A DNA stretch of 64,000 nt from Liolophura sinensis. Its lineage: Eukaryota; Mollusca; Polyplacophora; Chitonida; Chitonidae. The notes beneath the pieces were generated by a model, which was given only the letters and a program-made list of their open reading frames with translations, was not told where the DNA came from and did not search any database. The first letter of the stretch is position 1. Every line of letters starts with the position of its first letter. Made by a program: the position numbers and the translations under genes. This document shows positions 1 through 13,500 of the stretch, in pieces. Where the stretch lies: assembly GCF_032854445.1 (NCBI RefSeq), contig NC_088301.1, positions 21,509,808-21,573,807 of the forward strand, in the 5' to 3' direction.

Positions 1-373
1 CCAAATCGAACCCGTCTCCCCTTCATGGCATAATGGACAGCTCCTGGTAACATTCTGGGCCAGTGGGTGTTACAGTAACCAAGGAGATGGATGAACTCAT
101 GGTATGAGAGGTGATGAGTGAATAGTCTAGTCTTGATTGGGTACATATGTTCCACAGAGGGACACAGAGCTCTACAGAGGGTTTTAGGAGAGGGTGGTAT
201 AATTTAGATGGAGATGTGGTTTAGTATTAACATGTTCCTACACTGCTTGATTTACTTTGTTTACTGCAGGTGCTTAACACGACAAACAAAATGCACCTGG
301 TTCAGATGATGGTTAGAATTAAGAGAATTTTTTTTTTTACTGATGGTGACTTCATTAATTAAGAGATATATAC
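1..373. other. RGS22 intron continuing off the left edge
   Basis: No convincing acceptor plus open frame in phase 1 was found. The frame that reads through the donor at 373 continues about 37 codons and stops at 261, which looks like intron read-through. Confidence 0.5.
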
Positions 374-611
374 CTGTTTCAGTGAACGAGCTTAACGAAC
401 TCTCATCCAGGTGATTTAGTATGTCTTCGGCCTGGAGAGCAGCCATGTACTGAGAGTATGTCCACGAGATACTGTCCTTCCCTGCGGCAGATCCTGGATC
501 ATCTCCCACCTCGCTTCCCTCCGCCTTCGTTGCGAACGGATCGTGGAAATTATCCGGCTCATCGTAATCCCCTTCTAAAGGTAATCCAAGAGCTTGACGT
601 CTAGCGGCCTC
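374..611 (-). CDS. RGS22: RGS22 exon, residues 1347-1425
   Basis: 238 nt, phase 0 in, phase 1 out at GTATAT. EAARRQALGLPLEGDYDEPD, an acidic stretch, then SWTYSQYMAALQAEDILNHL, which corresponds to the conserved C-terminal WxYSxYxxAL helix. The protein is still open, so at least one more exon lies beyond the left edge. Confidence 0.92.
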
Positions 612-3600
612 CTGTTTACAGTAAACAGACAAACAGCACAAAGGTAAAAATCCCAGAGATTGTAGGAACAGAGTGCGCCAGCCAGGAGCTGGTTATAGGG
701 ATGTCTTCACCCAAGCACTACCGTACCATGGAGCTCTCCCCACAAAGACTGGTGGAACACCACAGGAAGGTGTATACCTCTAAAGCCAGAAAGGTTTTCT
801 CCGTCTCTAGTTACTTAAGTGGTGTAATTTACACGGCAACTCCTCATCAGAATTTATCAGCCTCAGTTGGCTTACAGCTCCCTGCCCGACCCTACAAGTA
901 TAACCAGGCTACCATATCCCCTTCCCAAGCCCTTCTCAGGTTGCCTCTTCTCTTAGCTTGTACAGACCCACAACAACCCAGGGTAGAGCTTTAAGACATG
1001 CCGTGGGAAGAAACATGTAGGCTACACATCTCATACTGTATAACACCAGATAGACAGACTAAAAGTACACCACCCTAGCTACAGGCTAGTTATTTCTGAA
1101 ATGGTATACCGGGAGATTTATGGAGGCTAAGCATAAAGTATGGTTTCAACTAAAGTTTAGCTTTTTTAAAGTGACAGATTTTGCTTGATTCTGATTGATC
1201 GATTCATCCACCCAACTCATACATCTAAAGAAATGAAGATAATTTATATAGTTACATGAATTTAGCTTCTAAGAAGAGCCTTAAATCTAGATAACTAAAG
1301 AATACTCAGGTAAACCATGACACTCATGCTTTGTTACATGTACGCACATGTACCATCAATTAAAAAAACAAAAACATTTACAGAATTACATTTTATATAA
1401 ATGAGCCATAAACATTAATATTCAATATCATTAATTAGAAGAAAAAAATGTACCAATGACGCCGAGTTATCTGATGAAGGAGAAAATATACACACAAGAT
1501 AAAATCAGCCAAATCTATGGAAACTGACTGATTGTCAAGTTTGAATATAAATTTCGAAATCGCAGGGGCATGTCATAAACAAATCACCTACACAGTATTA
1601 CAGTGTGTTTTGATGATTACTGTGACACCTTGTAAACTGACTAATCCTATTCTTTATTCATTCATATTTTATACAATCATATTTATACAATCATATTTTA
1701 TACAATCACATTTTACACAATCATATTTTATACAATTATCAACACTAAATGGAACATACCTTTCCTTCACTGAATAGTATTTTCAAAGAAGTTTCAGAAA
1801 AGTGATCCACTATGCATAGGTATATTAAGACTTGTGCCTTCAGCGTTCGTACTGCCAACTTCTTAAATAGTTTCCTTTGAATAATTTTTCAAAAATACTA
1901 TGATGGTACAGAAATTTTCACTAAAAAAAGCATTTGTTTAAACTTTGCGAAAACTACAGCAAGCGACAATGTGGGGTCCACAGAAAATGTCAGAATAGAA
2001 GACATGCATTAAAGTTAAAATAGCATATACATGTATATTCACATATGAGGAGAGCGAACAAGTCAACTAAAAGACAACAAAACCGATATAAGATACACTA
2101 AAACTTAACGGACAGAACTGGATGATTTTTAATTGGGCATGAGGAAAAACTCTTGTCCATGTAGTGACACATTTTGCTGGATTCTGACAGATTTATCCAC
2201 CAGATAGGATAACGCACTTAGGAGATTTTCCTGAAATTTGATTAATTTCTTATCAGAAAAACTTAAGTGTTAGCATAAAAAGTATAAATTTATAGCTCAT
2301 TTTTACACACCACGCATTCGGTGAAATAGGGCTCCGCATGTAACTCACCGTTTTCTTAATTTCTCTAATTCCTCAACCTTCTTAAACATATTAATAACTG
2401 AGATTTTGGAGACAAAACTACAGAGGCCAATTTTACAAAAAGTACAGTTTTATCAGTCTACACAGAGTAATGCCTTCAGAATATGTTTAAATAAACACCT
2501 TGCAAATATGTAAAAAGCTTGAAGAATTACAGTAAACACATGTAGTTACATGTAGCTTAGGCTAGGCTGACTATAAACACATAATGGTAAGAACTACATT
2601 ATTCTCCATGGTAATGGGACCGGTGAGAGACAGCCTGGTGTACTACTGGTAAATGTGTTTACTGTAAAACTTCAACATTTTTAATCTCGTTAGCACTTTT
2701 TTGCAGTTGAATTTATGCATACAATTACGATGCAAAATGACGCTAAAATATTTTTTTGTGTCACTGAAGATTCAGGCTTCATAAAACTGTGCAAATTATT
2801 TCTCTACATTCCATAATTCTCTGAGATTGTTTCAAACTATTAGATGCACAGGTGGTTGGAAAAGTTGAAAAAGTTGAAAAATCAGGGTATATACCAGCCT
2901 GGATTAATTTTAGACATGTTCAACTCTGAAGTGATGTAAAACAACCATAGTCAGCTGAATTGTCGATCTTACACATATACACAACAGTATATTAAGGAAT
3001 TTCAAAAACTTTAGACAGCACATTTCACCTGAGTTTGTCAGCAAACTGTAAACAGTTTCTCAGGTTAATTCCGTGACCTCAATTTCACGGCTTTTAAATA
3101 CCCTGATTTTCCAGGGTTTGTCCTCAAAAAGCAATGACAGTAACCAGTACAAAAACTACATACTTTACCATTAGGAAAAATACTACCTTCTGAGGATGAA
3201 TATGGAAGAATATTACCTGGGAAAAACTAGCAGATAATCAATGAGGTTCGGACAAGATATATGTGCATAAATTATTTAAACTACAGGGCTCGTATTTGTC
3301 GAGCAAACTCAAGTTTTATGTCTGTGCTTTAAAAGCCAAACTCAGAGCAGGGAAGAACTCAAATTTTTTTGCAGTAAAAAAATCAGCGTACAAATTTTGA
3401 AATCAAACTTTCAAATATTTTAATGGTACCCATGAATTTAGAATTTAGACATATCTTAAGACATTCAATAAATATAAGCCCAGGTCTATTTGAGAGAGAC
3501 TGATGTACAGAGAAGCCTGCAGCTACCAGACAGTTTATGTTTTTATGTTACAGACTTGTCACTGAGAACACTATTGTGACAGCTGCATGCAGAATTCACT

Positions 3601-6600
3601 CAGTTGTGACCCAATTTCCGGCAAGAACTCTAATGTTATTTGCTGACACCAGTTTTCCTTGGTGTTCAAACATCCAAAAACAGCATAAAAATGAACTGAA
3701 AATTCACGTCTTTCTTTTGTCCCATCTTGATGCTAATGATTTTTCCTGTTTTTCAAGATTTTCTGATGATGTAAACATCCAAAAATGGCATAAAAATGAA
3801 ACTGAAAATCCACCTCTTCATTTTGTCCCATCTTGATGTTTATCATTTGTCCTGTTTTCAAGATTTTCTGATGATGTAAACATCCAAAAATGGCATAAAT
3901 ATGAAACTGAAAATCCACCTCTTTATTTTGTCCCATCTTGATGCTAATGATTTTTCCTGTTTTTCAAGACTTTCTGATGATGTAAACATCCAAAAACGGC
4001 ATAAAAATGAAACTGAAAATCCCCCTCTTTATTATGTCCCATCTTGATGCTAATGATTTTTCCTGTTTTTCAAGATTTTCTGATGATGTAAACATCCAAA
4101 AACGGCATAAAAATGAAACTGAAAATCCACCTCTTTATTATGTCCCATCTTGATGCTAATGATTTTTCCTGTTTTTCAAGACTTTCTGATGATGTAAACA
4201 TCCAAAAACGGCATAAAAATGAAACTGAAAATCCACCTCTTTATTATGTCCCATCTTGATGTTTAAGATTTTTCCTGTTTTTCAAGACTTTTTCCAGCAC
4301 GCAGTTCTGTTCTGTTTTTCTACCCTGATCCTACACGGAGGAAAAATAAATTCTACCCGTAAAGCAACAATTAAAATTGGTGTGACTTTATGGTCACAGA
4401 TTTTCATTGATCTGATACTTACATAAATAATAACCTTAAATGAGCTTGACATCATTAAAGACAGCATTCTGAGTTGTGAGTGCTCGAGTCTGTCCTTCAT
4501 GTTTCAGTTTCTACATGTCTAAAGTTATTTTGACAAATAGCATTCCAGGAGTTGGTCTGAATACCTAGTAACAAAGACAACTGGACATTTCATGAGGTCT
4601 ACATACCAGTAACATAGACATCTGGAGATTCCATGAGTTCTAAATATTAGCAATAATATGGAGTTTTACGAAGCTAGTAATAAAGACATCTGGAGATTCC
4701 ATGAGTTCTACACAGCTAGTAACAAAGACATCTGGCGATTTCTTGAGGTATACAAACCAGTAACAAAGACATCTCGAAATCCCATGAGATCTACACAGCT
4801 AATGACGAAGAAAGACACCTGAAGAGTTCTACATGTCTTAACAAGGGCATCTGGAAATCCCATGAGCCCTACACACCTATATAGTAACAAAGACATCTGG
4901 GGATTCCATGAATTCTACATACATACTAACAAAGACGTCTGGAAATCCCATGAGATCTACCCAGCTAGTAAGAAAGACACCTGAAGATTCCATGAATTCT
5001 ACATACATACTAACAAAGACGTCTAGAAATCCCATGAGATCTACCCAGCTAGTAACCAAGAAAGACACCTGAAGATTCCATGAATTCTACATACATACTA
5101 ACAAAGACATCTAGAAATTCTACACACCTAGTAACAAAGACATCTGGATATTCCATGAGTTCTAGACACCAGTGGCAAAGAATCTTTAGATTCCATGAGT
5201 TCTACACAGCTAGTAACAAAGATGTAGAGATTCCTGGAGTTCCACACACCTAGTAACAAAAACATCTGGAAATCCCATGAGCTCTGCACAACTAGTAACA
5301 AAAACATCTGAAGATTCCATGAGTTCTACAAACCTAGTAACAAAGACACCTGGAAATTCCATAAGATCTACACACCAAGTAACAAAGACATTCTGAGATT
5401 CCATAAGATCTACACACCTAGTAGCAAAGTCATGGAGATTCCTGGAGTTTTACACACCTAGTAACAAACGCATGTGGAGATTCCTGGAGTCTGACACAAC
5501 AGTGAAAAAGACAAAGCTAAGAAGGATAAAAATGAAAGAGAACTACAAACAAAAGGCTGAGAAAGCAAGCTACATGCATATTTTATCAATCACAATAGCA
5601 AGCAGAAAGGTCTACAAGATATAACAGTCATAAATATATAGATTAATACAACTCAACAGTAGTTGTAAAGTGAGGAAAGAAGTGTTCAATTACGTATACA
5701 TGCAAAGACTACGGACTAAATTCTACTCCACAACTAACATACCTTCCGCTTTAAGATTTGCTGTGAACAAAGACAATCAAATATGTTCAGATTGTTAAAA
5801 ACCAAGCCGTTGACAGTGAATGTGTACATTTCCATGCTCTCACTGTTCATGGTGGTGCCTTAGTGACAATAAGCGGTTGAATGGTGGTGCAAATGGCTTT
5901 ACATTTTTACATTTTCTCACTGATTTGTCCTTATGATCTTCCTCGTTCACTCTCAGCAGTGGAGATTTTGCCACAGACACACACCTTTTTTTGTCAATTA
6001 TTCTGTCATCCCCTGTCATATTAGATCTGGTCAAACTGTCTGAATGTTTCTGACAACACTTTCTCACTTTTATATTTATCCCTGATCATGCAACTTTCTC
6101 AGTCACCTTTTGCACTCAGCCATAGAGATTCTGATGAACATGAAGCAATCAGAAAAGACACCTTTTAATTTTGGATTTGTTAAAAATTAGGCCAAACTAC
6201 CAAAAGATTTTTTTGTAATATCTCTTGCATAACAATGTTGCCATCGGGACACACATCTTTCCTTGTCAATTTGGATGACACCCTGTGTCAGACGACTTGA
6301 TCATTTTCTTGTCCCATTTTCTCACTTGGTCTCCTGTGTTTTACGTCTCTGATTCATTACCTTTGAACTTCACCTGTGTGTACTAAGCAATATAACAAAT
6401 CTTGATGTTGCAGTCTGAACACAGATCTTTTCTTGTCAAATTGTTATCCTGCGTTAAATTGCCAGGACATTTTATAACCACATTTTTTCTTTTTCACCAG
6501 TCTTTTATGTCCCTGATTCATTACCTTTGAATTTCACCTGTGTGTACTAAGCAATATAACAAATCTTGATGTTGCAGTCTGAACACAGACCTTTTCTTGT

Positions 6601-9600
6601 CAAATTGTCATCCTGCATGAAATTGCCAAGGCATTTTATTGGCACATTTTCTGTCTTTTTCACCATTGTTTTATGTTCCTGATTCATTACCTTTCGGTTT
6701 TACCTGTCCATACTGAGGAGCGTAACAATTTCAATGCTAGCACACGCACCTTTTCTCTCTGCTCCTCTAGCCGTTGCTGTCTCTCGCGTTCCTTCTTCTT
6801 CACGCGCCGTCTCTGGCGCTCTATCGTTGGTAACACTTTGTCTGGAGCTAAATTTGTTCTATATTCACAAAATTCGTTCCAGTGGGAAAACAGCACCCTG
6901 AATACAATCAGCTGAAAGCACAGGAAAAAAATGAATGATGACATGTTAAAAATCAACCTATGGATAACAAGGAAATGAGTCACTATTTCGCCAGCCATAA
7001 ACAAATCTCCAAAGCAAAAAGAAAGTTGGACTTCATAACAGAAGCTTCATGAGTGCACTTCTGACAAAGTTCCAAAATAGTCAGGATATATGTTCCTTGA
7101 CTCTATATTAACATGTTTATATGTTTAATTCTCTGTGTCCTCCTGAGCATGAGTTTTCAGTCGTTGATTTTAAGTTTATCACCAGTCTTCCTGGCCCATG
7201 GAGTGTCAGTTTATTAAAAATGAGCTTTAATCACTTTAAACAGCCTCACTGAACAATGCTATATTCTACGAACTACTCCTTAGGTACGTGTACATAAGCC
7301 TCATTCAGGTAAGGGCTGATCAGTGATATCAGGCCATGTTGGTGTCAAAACAGACATTCGTATACAAGTCCTCGGGCAAAGTGAACATTCCAGAACAATG
7401 TTCCTATTATAAGATCAAAAATTAAGTCCAATTCCCAACACAATGTTCAACGCAAACCATTAAAGAACTAAGAAAGCATATACAATACGAAATTAAGAGA
7501 TGCAGTAAAGAATTTTCAGTATATTGGCAGGAAACAAGAAATGCTCAGGGTGAATGAATGAATGAATGGATGAATGAATGAATGAAAGCAGTATCCAAAT
7601 CTTTATTACCATGCTAGGTTATAAGTTGTTGATATTCAAATAAGTATCTCAGTTGTACTTTGCTTGAAGAGAACTGAAGAGGTGCACCAAAAGAGTTTGA
7701 TTCAGTTCATGAGTGGAAGGTTTAGTGTCTCAAAATGAAAATTAACATGATGCAAACTGTTATATGAACTCATTAAATGGGGACAGGACGTGAGTGAACA
7801 TGACTTGTTCAAGGACATAATCTGTCAAACCTTACCTGAGCATCTCTGAACAGGTATGGCCCCTTTTCGTACTTCCTGTCGATGATTTTATCGGCCGTCT
7901 CCTGAGGGATGTCTACCTGTAAGCTGGGCGGGATGGGAGAATCCAAGAAACAGTTGATGATGGCATTGATCTTGTGGAGAAGCGTGGAGTCGTCTGTGTT
8001 TGTGTGGTGTAATTCCTGGTAAACGAGAAGAAAACAACACACAGACATTAAAGTGACATTAAAGAGACTACTCCAAACACTTTTTTGTGTGCATTACATC
8101 AATCAATGCAAATTCGATCAAATTTTTTGCAATATTTTAAGACAGCCCAAATAATTATCAAATATTCACAAAAACCAGCCTATACACTTTGTGTTAGGCT
8201 TCAAACTCAAACTGCAATTCATAATGCATTTAGAACTTTTTCAATCATTTTACCACTATAATTAATACAAGCATGAGTCTGACATTTACTGAAAGGTAAT
8301 TCTATTCTTGGCAAATTGAAAAAATTTGATTTCATCAGCGAATAAGAATTTTTGCCGAAAATCTTACCTCTACATAAAGGTATATATTTCTAATAATAAT
8401 AATAATATAATACATATAGGCTAAAAAATCCTAAACTATTTACTGCTAATGGTCTTTGCTAAATGCACATGAAGATAAATTATCTGTAAAAAAAATTATG
8501 TTACTAGAGTAAAATGTGCTCTACTTTAAAAGTTCATCTTGATTAATCCTCATGTATCTTTTGTCCTTCAACTTACCGCTATTTACTTTAGATAAAAGTT
8601 CCTAAAGATAGATTGTCTTTCCTAATAAATTCTTCATTCTTCACGTAAATCAACGAAACGATGTATCTGACAAAATGTCCAGATACATCCTCACTTTCAA
8701 ACTCGATAATCTAAATAAAGTTACATCTCTTGTCCTTCTATCTTCAATGCTTCACCTGACATATTTCTAGCAAGAACAGTGCTACATTTCCGATCTCAGG
8801 TGCTGAATCAATTAATTTGTGTTCCTGACATCATCTGATCCAGAAATGATGACCATCTTAGACGTGTGTCTGTCAGAATGTTTGTCAGTTATCCAGCAAG
8901 AGGCCCAGTTTTCCAGAAGACTCGACACCGTCCTGTCACCCGAAACACCTGATCGCCATCACACCAGTGACATAATTTACAACCAGTGCATAAATCACCT
9001 ACGAAGTAACATAATACACTAAACGAGTCTACGTCAGAAATGTCAAAAATCACCTTGTACTTTTGAACCTCCAGCCAGAAGAGTACATCATTCTCTAAGC
9101 TGTCGCCTTTGATAGAGATGTAGCGTCGGAACTGTAGGGACGTGATAGGGTTGAGGAGAGCCTTGCGGAACGTCATGATGTCACCAGATGATGTCACCCA
9201 GCGACTCTCCAACATCTGGAACATTTTAATACGTAACGGGGCCACAGTCATTAGCAAGTGTGAAGTCAAGCACATCAGTTGATACATGGATGAAATTTCA
9301 AATAGTCGCTCAACTGTTCTGTAATATGGAAAAAAGAAACACTTTTGTTGTTCTTAATTGTATCTTGATTCGCTAATCTTATTTTACCAATATATAATGT
9401 AATCATGATTCCTCCAAAGATTCTCATCTGGCTCCTTTTATATATATTCTTAATAATTTAAAGATAAAGATAAAGATTAAGATTAGGATTATCTAAAAAA
9501 AATCAGTGGAGGAGATTAGTGCTACCAGTTATTGATCCATTCCATCCTTGTCCACATGTATATTTGATTTATTTACCTGACTGATGTTTCACTTATACGA

Positions 9601-10533
9601 CGGTGGCCAGCGTTATGGTGACCATAACGAAAACCAGGTAGAGCCCGGAGGAAACCCACGACCATCCGCAGGTTGCTGACAGACCTATCCACATACGGCA
9701 CATGTATACTTAAGCCCACATACATACATGGAGTATAAGTAGTACAGTGCTCCAGAATAGTAAAGTAAGATACATCTATCAGAACCCAAATTAAGGCACA
9801 CCATGATTGTGTTGTCAAAATTCATGTTTTGTTGGTAAATTATTGTACAAATGCACATGGGTATGGCATGAAACATCAATCAAATAAATAAATAAATAAA
9901 TAAATAAATAAAAGCAAATTTACATGACAAAAGCACACTGTGTTTACATACACATGACAAGGAAACATCAAGAATAATGAAAGTAAATAAAAAAACTTCA
10001 TACCATTAAACTAGGATAGAAATGTGAACTCTCATAAAGCAAAGAAATTTGAATTAACACAAACTGAAATCAGTTTCACCACTCAATTCTTCACATACAA
10101 ATAATGTGTATACACATGTAGCTAATTTGTGTACATACAACTAATGTGTATACACATGTAGCTGAGTTGTGTACATACAACTGATGTGTGTACATATGTA
10201 GCTAAGTTGTGTACATACAACTGATGTGTGTACACATGTAGCTAAGGTGTGTACGTACAACTGATGTGTGTACACATGTAGCTAAGGTGTGTGCGTACAA
10301 CTGATGTGTGTACACATGTAGCTAAGTTGTGTACGTACAACTGACACGTGTACACATGTAGCTAAGTTGTGTACGTACAACTGATGTGTGTACACAAGTA
10401 GCTAAGTTGTGTACACACAACTAACGTGTGTACACATGTAGGTAAGTTGTGTAACACGTTTACAAATTTTCTGATCAGGCCCAGGCTCAGACTTATGTCA
10501 AAATTTTAATCATTAAACTTGTTATATTCCTTC

Positions 10534-10577
<44 letters not shown>

Positions 10578-13500
10578 AATTACTGCATTATCATGACAAT
10601 GACATTTAAAATTAATTGTCTGCGTCTTTAAAGGTGCTAGCTTCATAAAACCTGGGACTGTATATAACAGGCCCACATAAAGCTATGCAAATTATTTCTC
10701 TACACTCGTAGTTCTCTCAGAATATTTCAAAATATTCAAAAAGATGTGTAACTCTGAATGAGTAATATGTTGTCTGCCAGCCTTACAAAAAGGTCTACTT
10801 GACAAGCTGAGCTGAACAGCACAATTCAGACAAAACTCCTTCAAAAACAAAAAATCTCCAGTAGTGCAAGTCTCAGAGACCATATCATGTTGCCATGACA
10901 ACAAGTGTTTTGATGGCTTTCTGGTATGTTTTGTGACATCTTGGGTCTGACAAGATGTAAATCACAGTTTATAGGCTTCCTGCTGACATGTTTCAGCCTC
11001 TAATCAAGGAACAATTCAGAGAATTTGGTTTTCCAAGGACCTTTCATGTTTTTCTTAGTCTGAAGAGTTCCTGTAAACAAAGCTAGGAAGGAGAGAGAGT
11101 GGCTGGGAGAAAAAATGTCTTGGCTTGTCTAAACAGAAACAGGGCAGAGATGGAAAAGTCTGCAGATAACAGCCATCATCTACTTAACAGACATAATCTT
11201 TAGATCGCATGGCCAATTATTGTCAGCGGAATCAATTTGCAGCCTTCAGAAGTGTGGGGCTAGGATGAAAACAAACAGGCGTATGGTTAAGACATGTCAC
11301 TCATTTCATCTGTGAAAATTATCATTTAAAAAACATGTGCAACGCAGGCTGTTTAATCGCAATGATAAAAAAATGGCATGTTATACTTAGATTTTAAATG
11401 GGTGGGGCTTTTCTACATGTATTTTAGCCATAAATATAGAATATCCGGTCAATTTTATGGAAATAACCTAATTCAGACGAAGCCTTCACATTTGCAAGCC
11501 TGTCAAAAATAGAACCTAGTTCATGTATGGAAGCAAATAAATTTTTTACATGATGGTTCAGCAATAACATAATAATCAAGAGTTGAAAAGCAACATAATT
11601 AAGGAATAGAAAATTGTAGTTATTTGATTTTTGATGCTATGTATTTGAACATAAAAAATGTAGTTTGAGTCGTAAACTCAAAATGTTTGAAATGTAGACT
11701 GTGCAATGCACAGTCTGGTAATAATGATTGTTATCAGATACATGTAAATAGCATCTGCGAGTGCAAAAACAACAAGAAAAATAAAAATAAATAAAAAATA
11801 TTGTATTATATACAAATCTGACTAGTAGTCAGATGTAGTCAGAAATAGAGCTCATGCCAAAATACAACTTACATGAATAAACAAAACTTCACCAAAGCAA
11901 TGTCAATGCTTAAACAATCAGACATCTATTCAAAACCAAAAAAGCACAGCAGACATCAGTCCATAATCCAACAAAGAAGATCAGAGCATAGCACAGACAT
12001 CTGGCCAAAATCCAACAAAAAACTTCACAGCACAGACATCTGTCCAAACTCCAACAAGGAAGATCAGAGCATAGCACAGACATCTGGCCAAAATCCAACA
12101 AAAAACTTCACATCACAGACATCTGTCCAAACTCCAACAAAAAAGATCACAGCACAGACATCTGGCCAAAATCCAACAAAAAACTTCACAGCACAGACAT
12201 CTGTCCAAACTCCAACAAAGAAGATCAGAGCATAGCACAGACATCTGGCCAAAATCCACCAAAAAAATTCACAGCACAGACATCTGTCCAAACTCCAACA
12301 AAAAAGATCAGAGCACAGCACAGACATCTGGCCAAAATCCAACAGAACACTTCACAGCACACCACAGACATCTGTCCAAAACCCAACAAAAAAGGCCAGA
12401 GCAAAGCAAACATCCGTCTAAAATCCAACAAACAAACATCAGAGCACAATAGAGACATCTGTCCAAAATCAGACAAAAAAGATAAGATCATAGCACACAT
12501 ATGTCCTAAATCCAACAAAAAAATAAGAACACAGCATACATCTGTCCAACATGAAAAAATCAGAGCACAGAGATCTTTCCAAAATGCAACAAAAAATATT
12601 AGAACACAGTACAAGCATCTGTCCAAAATGCAACGAAAAGAGCAGAACACAGCACAGACATCTGTCCAAAATCCCACAAAAAAGATCAGAACACAGCACA
12701 GACATATGTCCAAAATCCCACAAAAAGATCAGAACACAGCACAGACATCTGTCCAAAATAACAAAAAAAAACAGAGTATAGCACAGACATATGTCCAAAA
12801 TCCAACAAAAAAAGACCACAGCACAGAACTGACATCTATTAAAAAATAAAAGAAGAACTGGGCACAGCACAGACATATGTCCAAAATCCAACAAAAAGAT
12901 CAGAACACAGCAGAGACATCTGTCCATAATTCAACAAAAAGAATCAGAGCTTGGCACAGATGTGTTCAAAATCCAACAAAGTGGTGAGAGCAGTGCAAAA
13001 GACATTTATTAAAAAATCAGACCATGGCAGACATCTGTTCAAATTCCAACTAAAAGACATGAGCTTGGCAAAGAAATTCAACCAAAAAAAAAAATTAAAG
13101 CATAGTACACACATCTGTCCAACATTCAGATGTCCACAGGATACCTGAGAGCTGTGGTCAGTGCTGGTCAGTTCCTCCAGCATGTCACTGAGATCAGAGT
13201 CGCTGCAATCTGAACCCAGATCCTGAAATACCACTTCTGTTTTACTAATCATATATGTTTTGCCTTAAACTTATTGAAGTCAGCTAACTTACTCAAACAC
13301 ATATGCATTTCTGTATAACCAAAGACCCATTCTATGATGCTTATTGAGTAGTGACAATGATAATAGTACAGCTACTCAGATGAATTGTTCCTGTAGCAAT
13401 TTCAGGATTATATTGTTTCATTTGTACTAATCAATCTCGTTCTGAAATATCAGTTGGAATTAGTAATTAGATTTTGTTATAAAGTTGTAGAGATAAAAAA

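Larger units (their letters stand above)
612..6749. other. RGS22 intron, 6.1 kb, repeat-rich
   Basis: Holds a short AT-rich 16-17-bp array (1,655-1,740), one MITE copy (2,366-2,529), a 105-bp tandem array, a 42-bp array and a ~165-bp array, all listed separately. No coding signal is seen in the remainder. Confidence 0.7.

Noticed and set aside
11910-12930. Several 60-160-codon open frames on both strands
   Set aside because: They lie inside a minisatellite in an RGS22 intron. The translations are simple periodic echoes of the DNA unit, and several registers are open at once.
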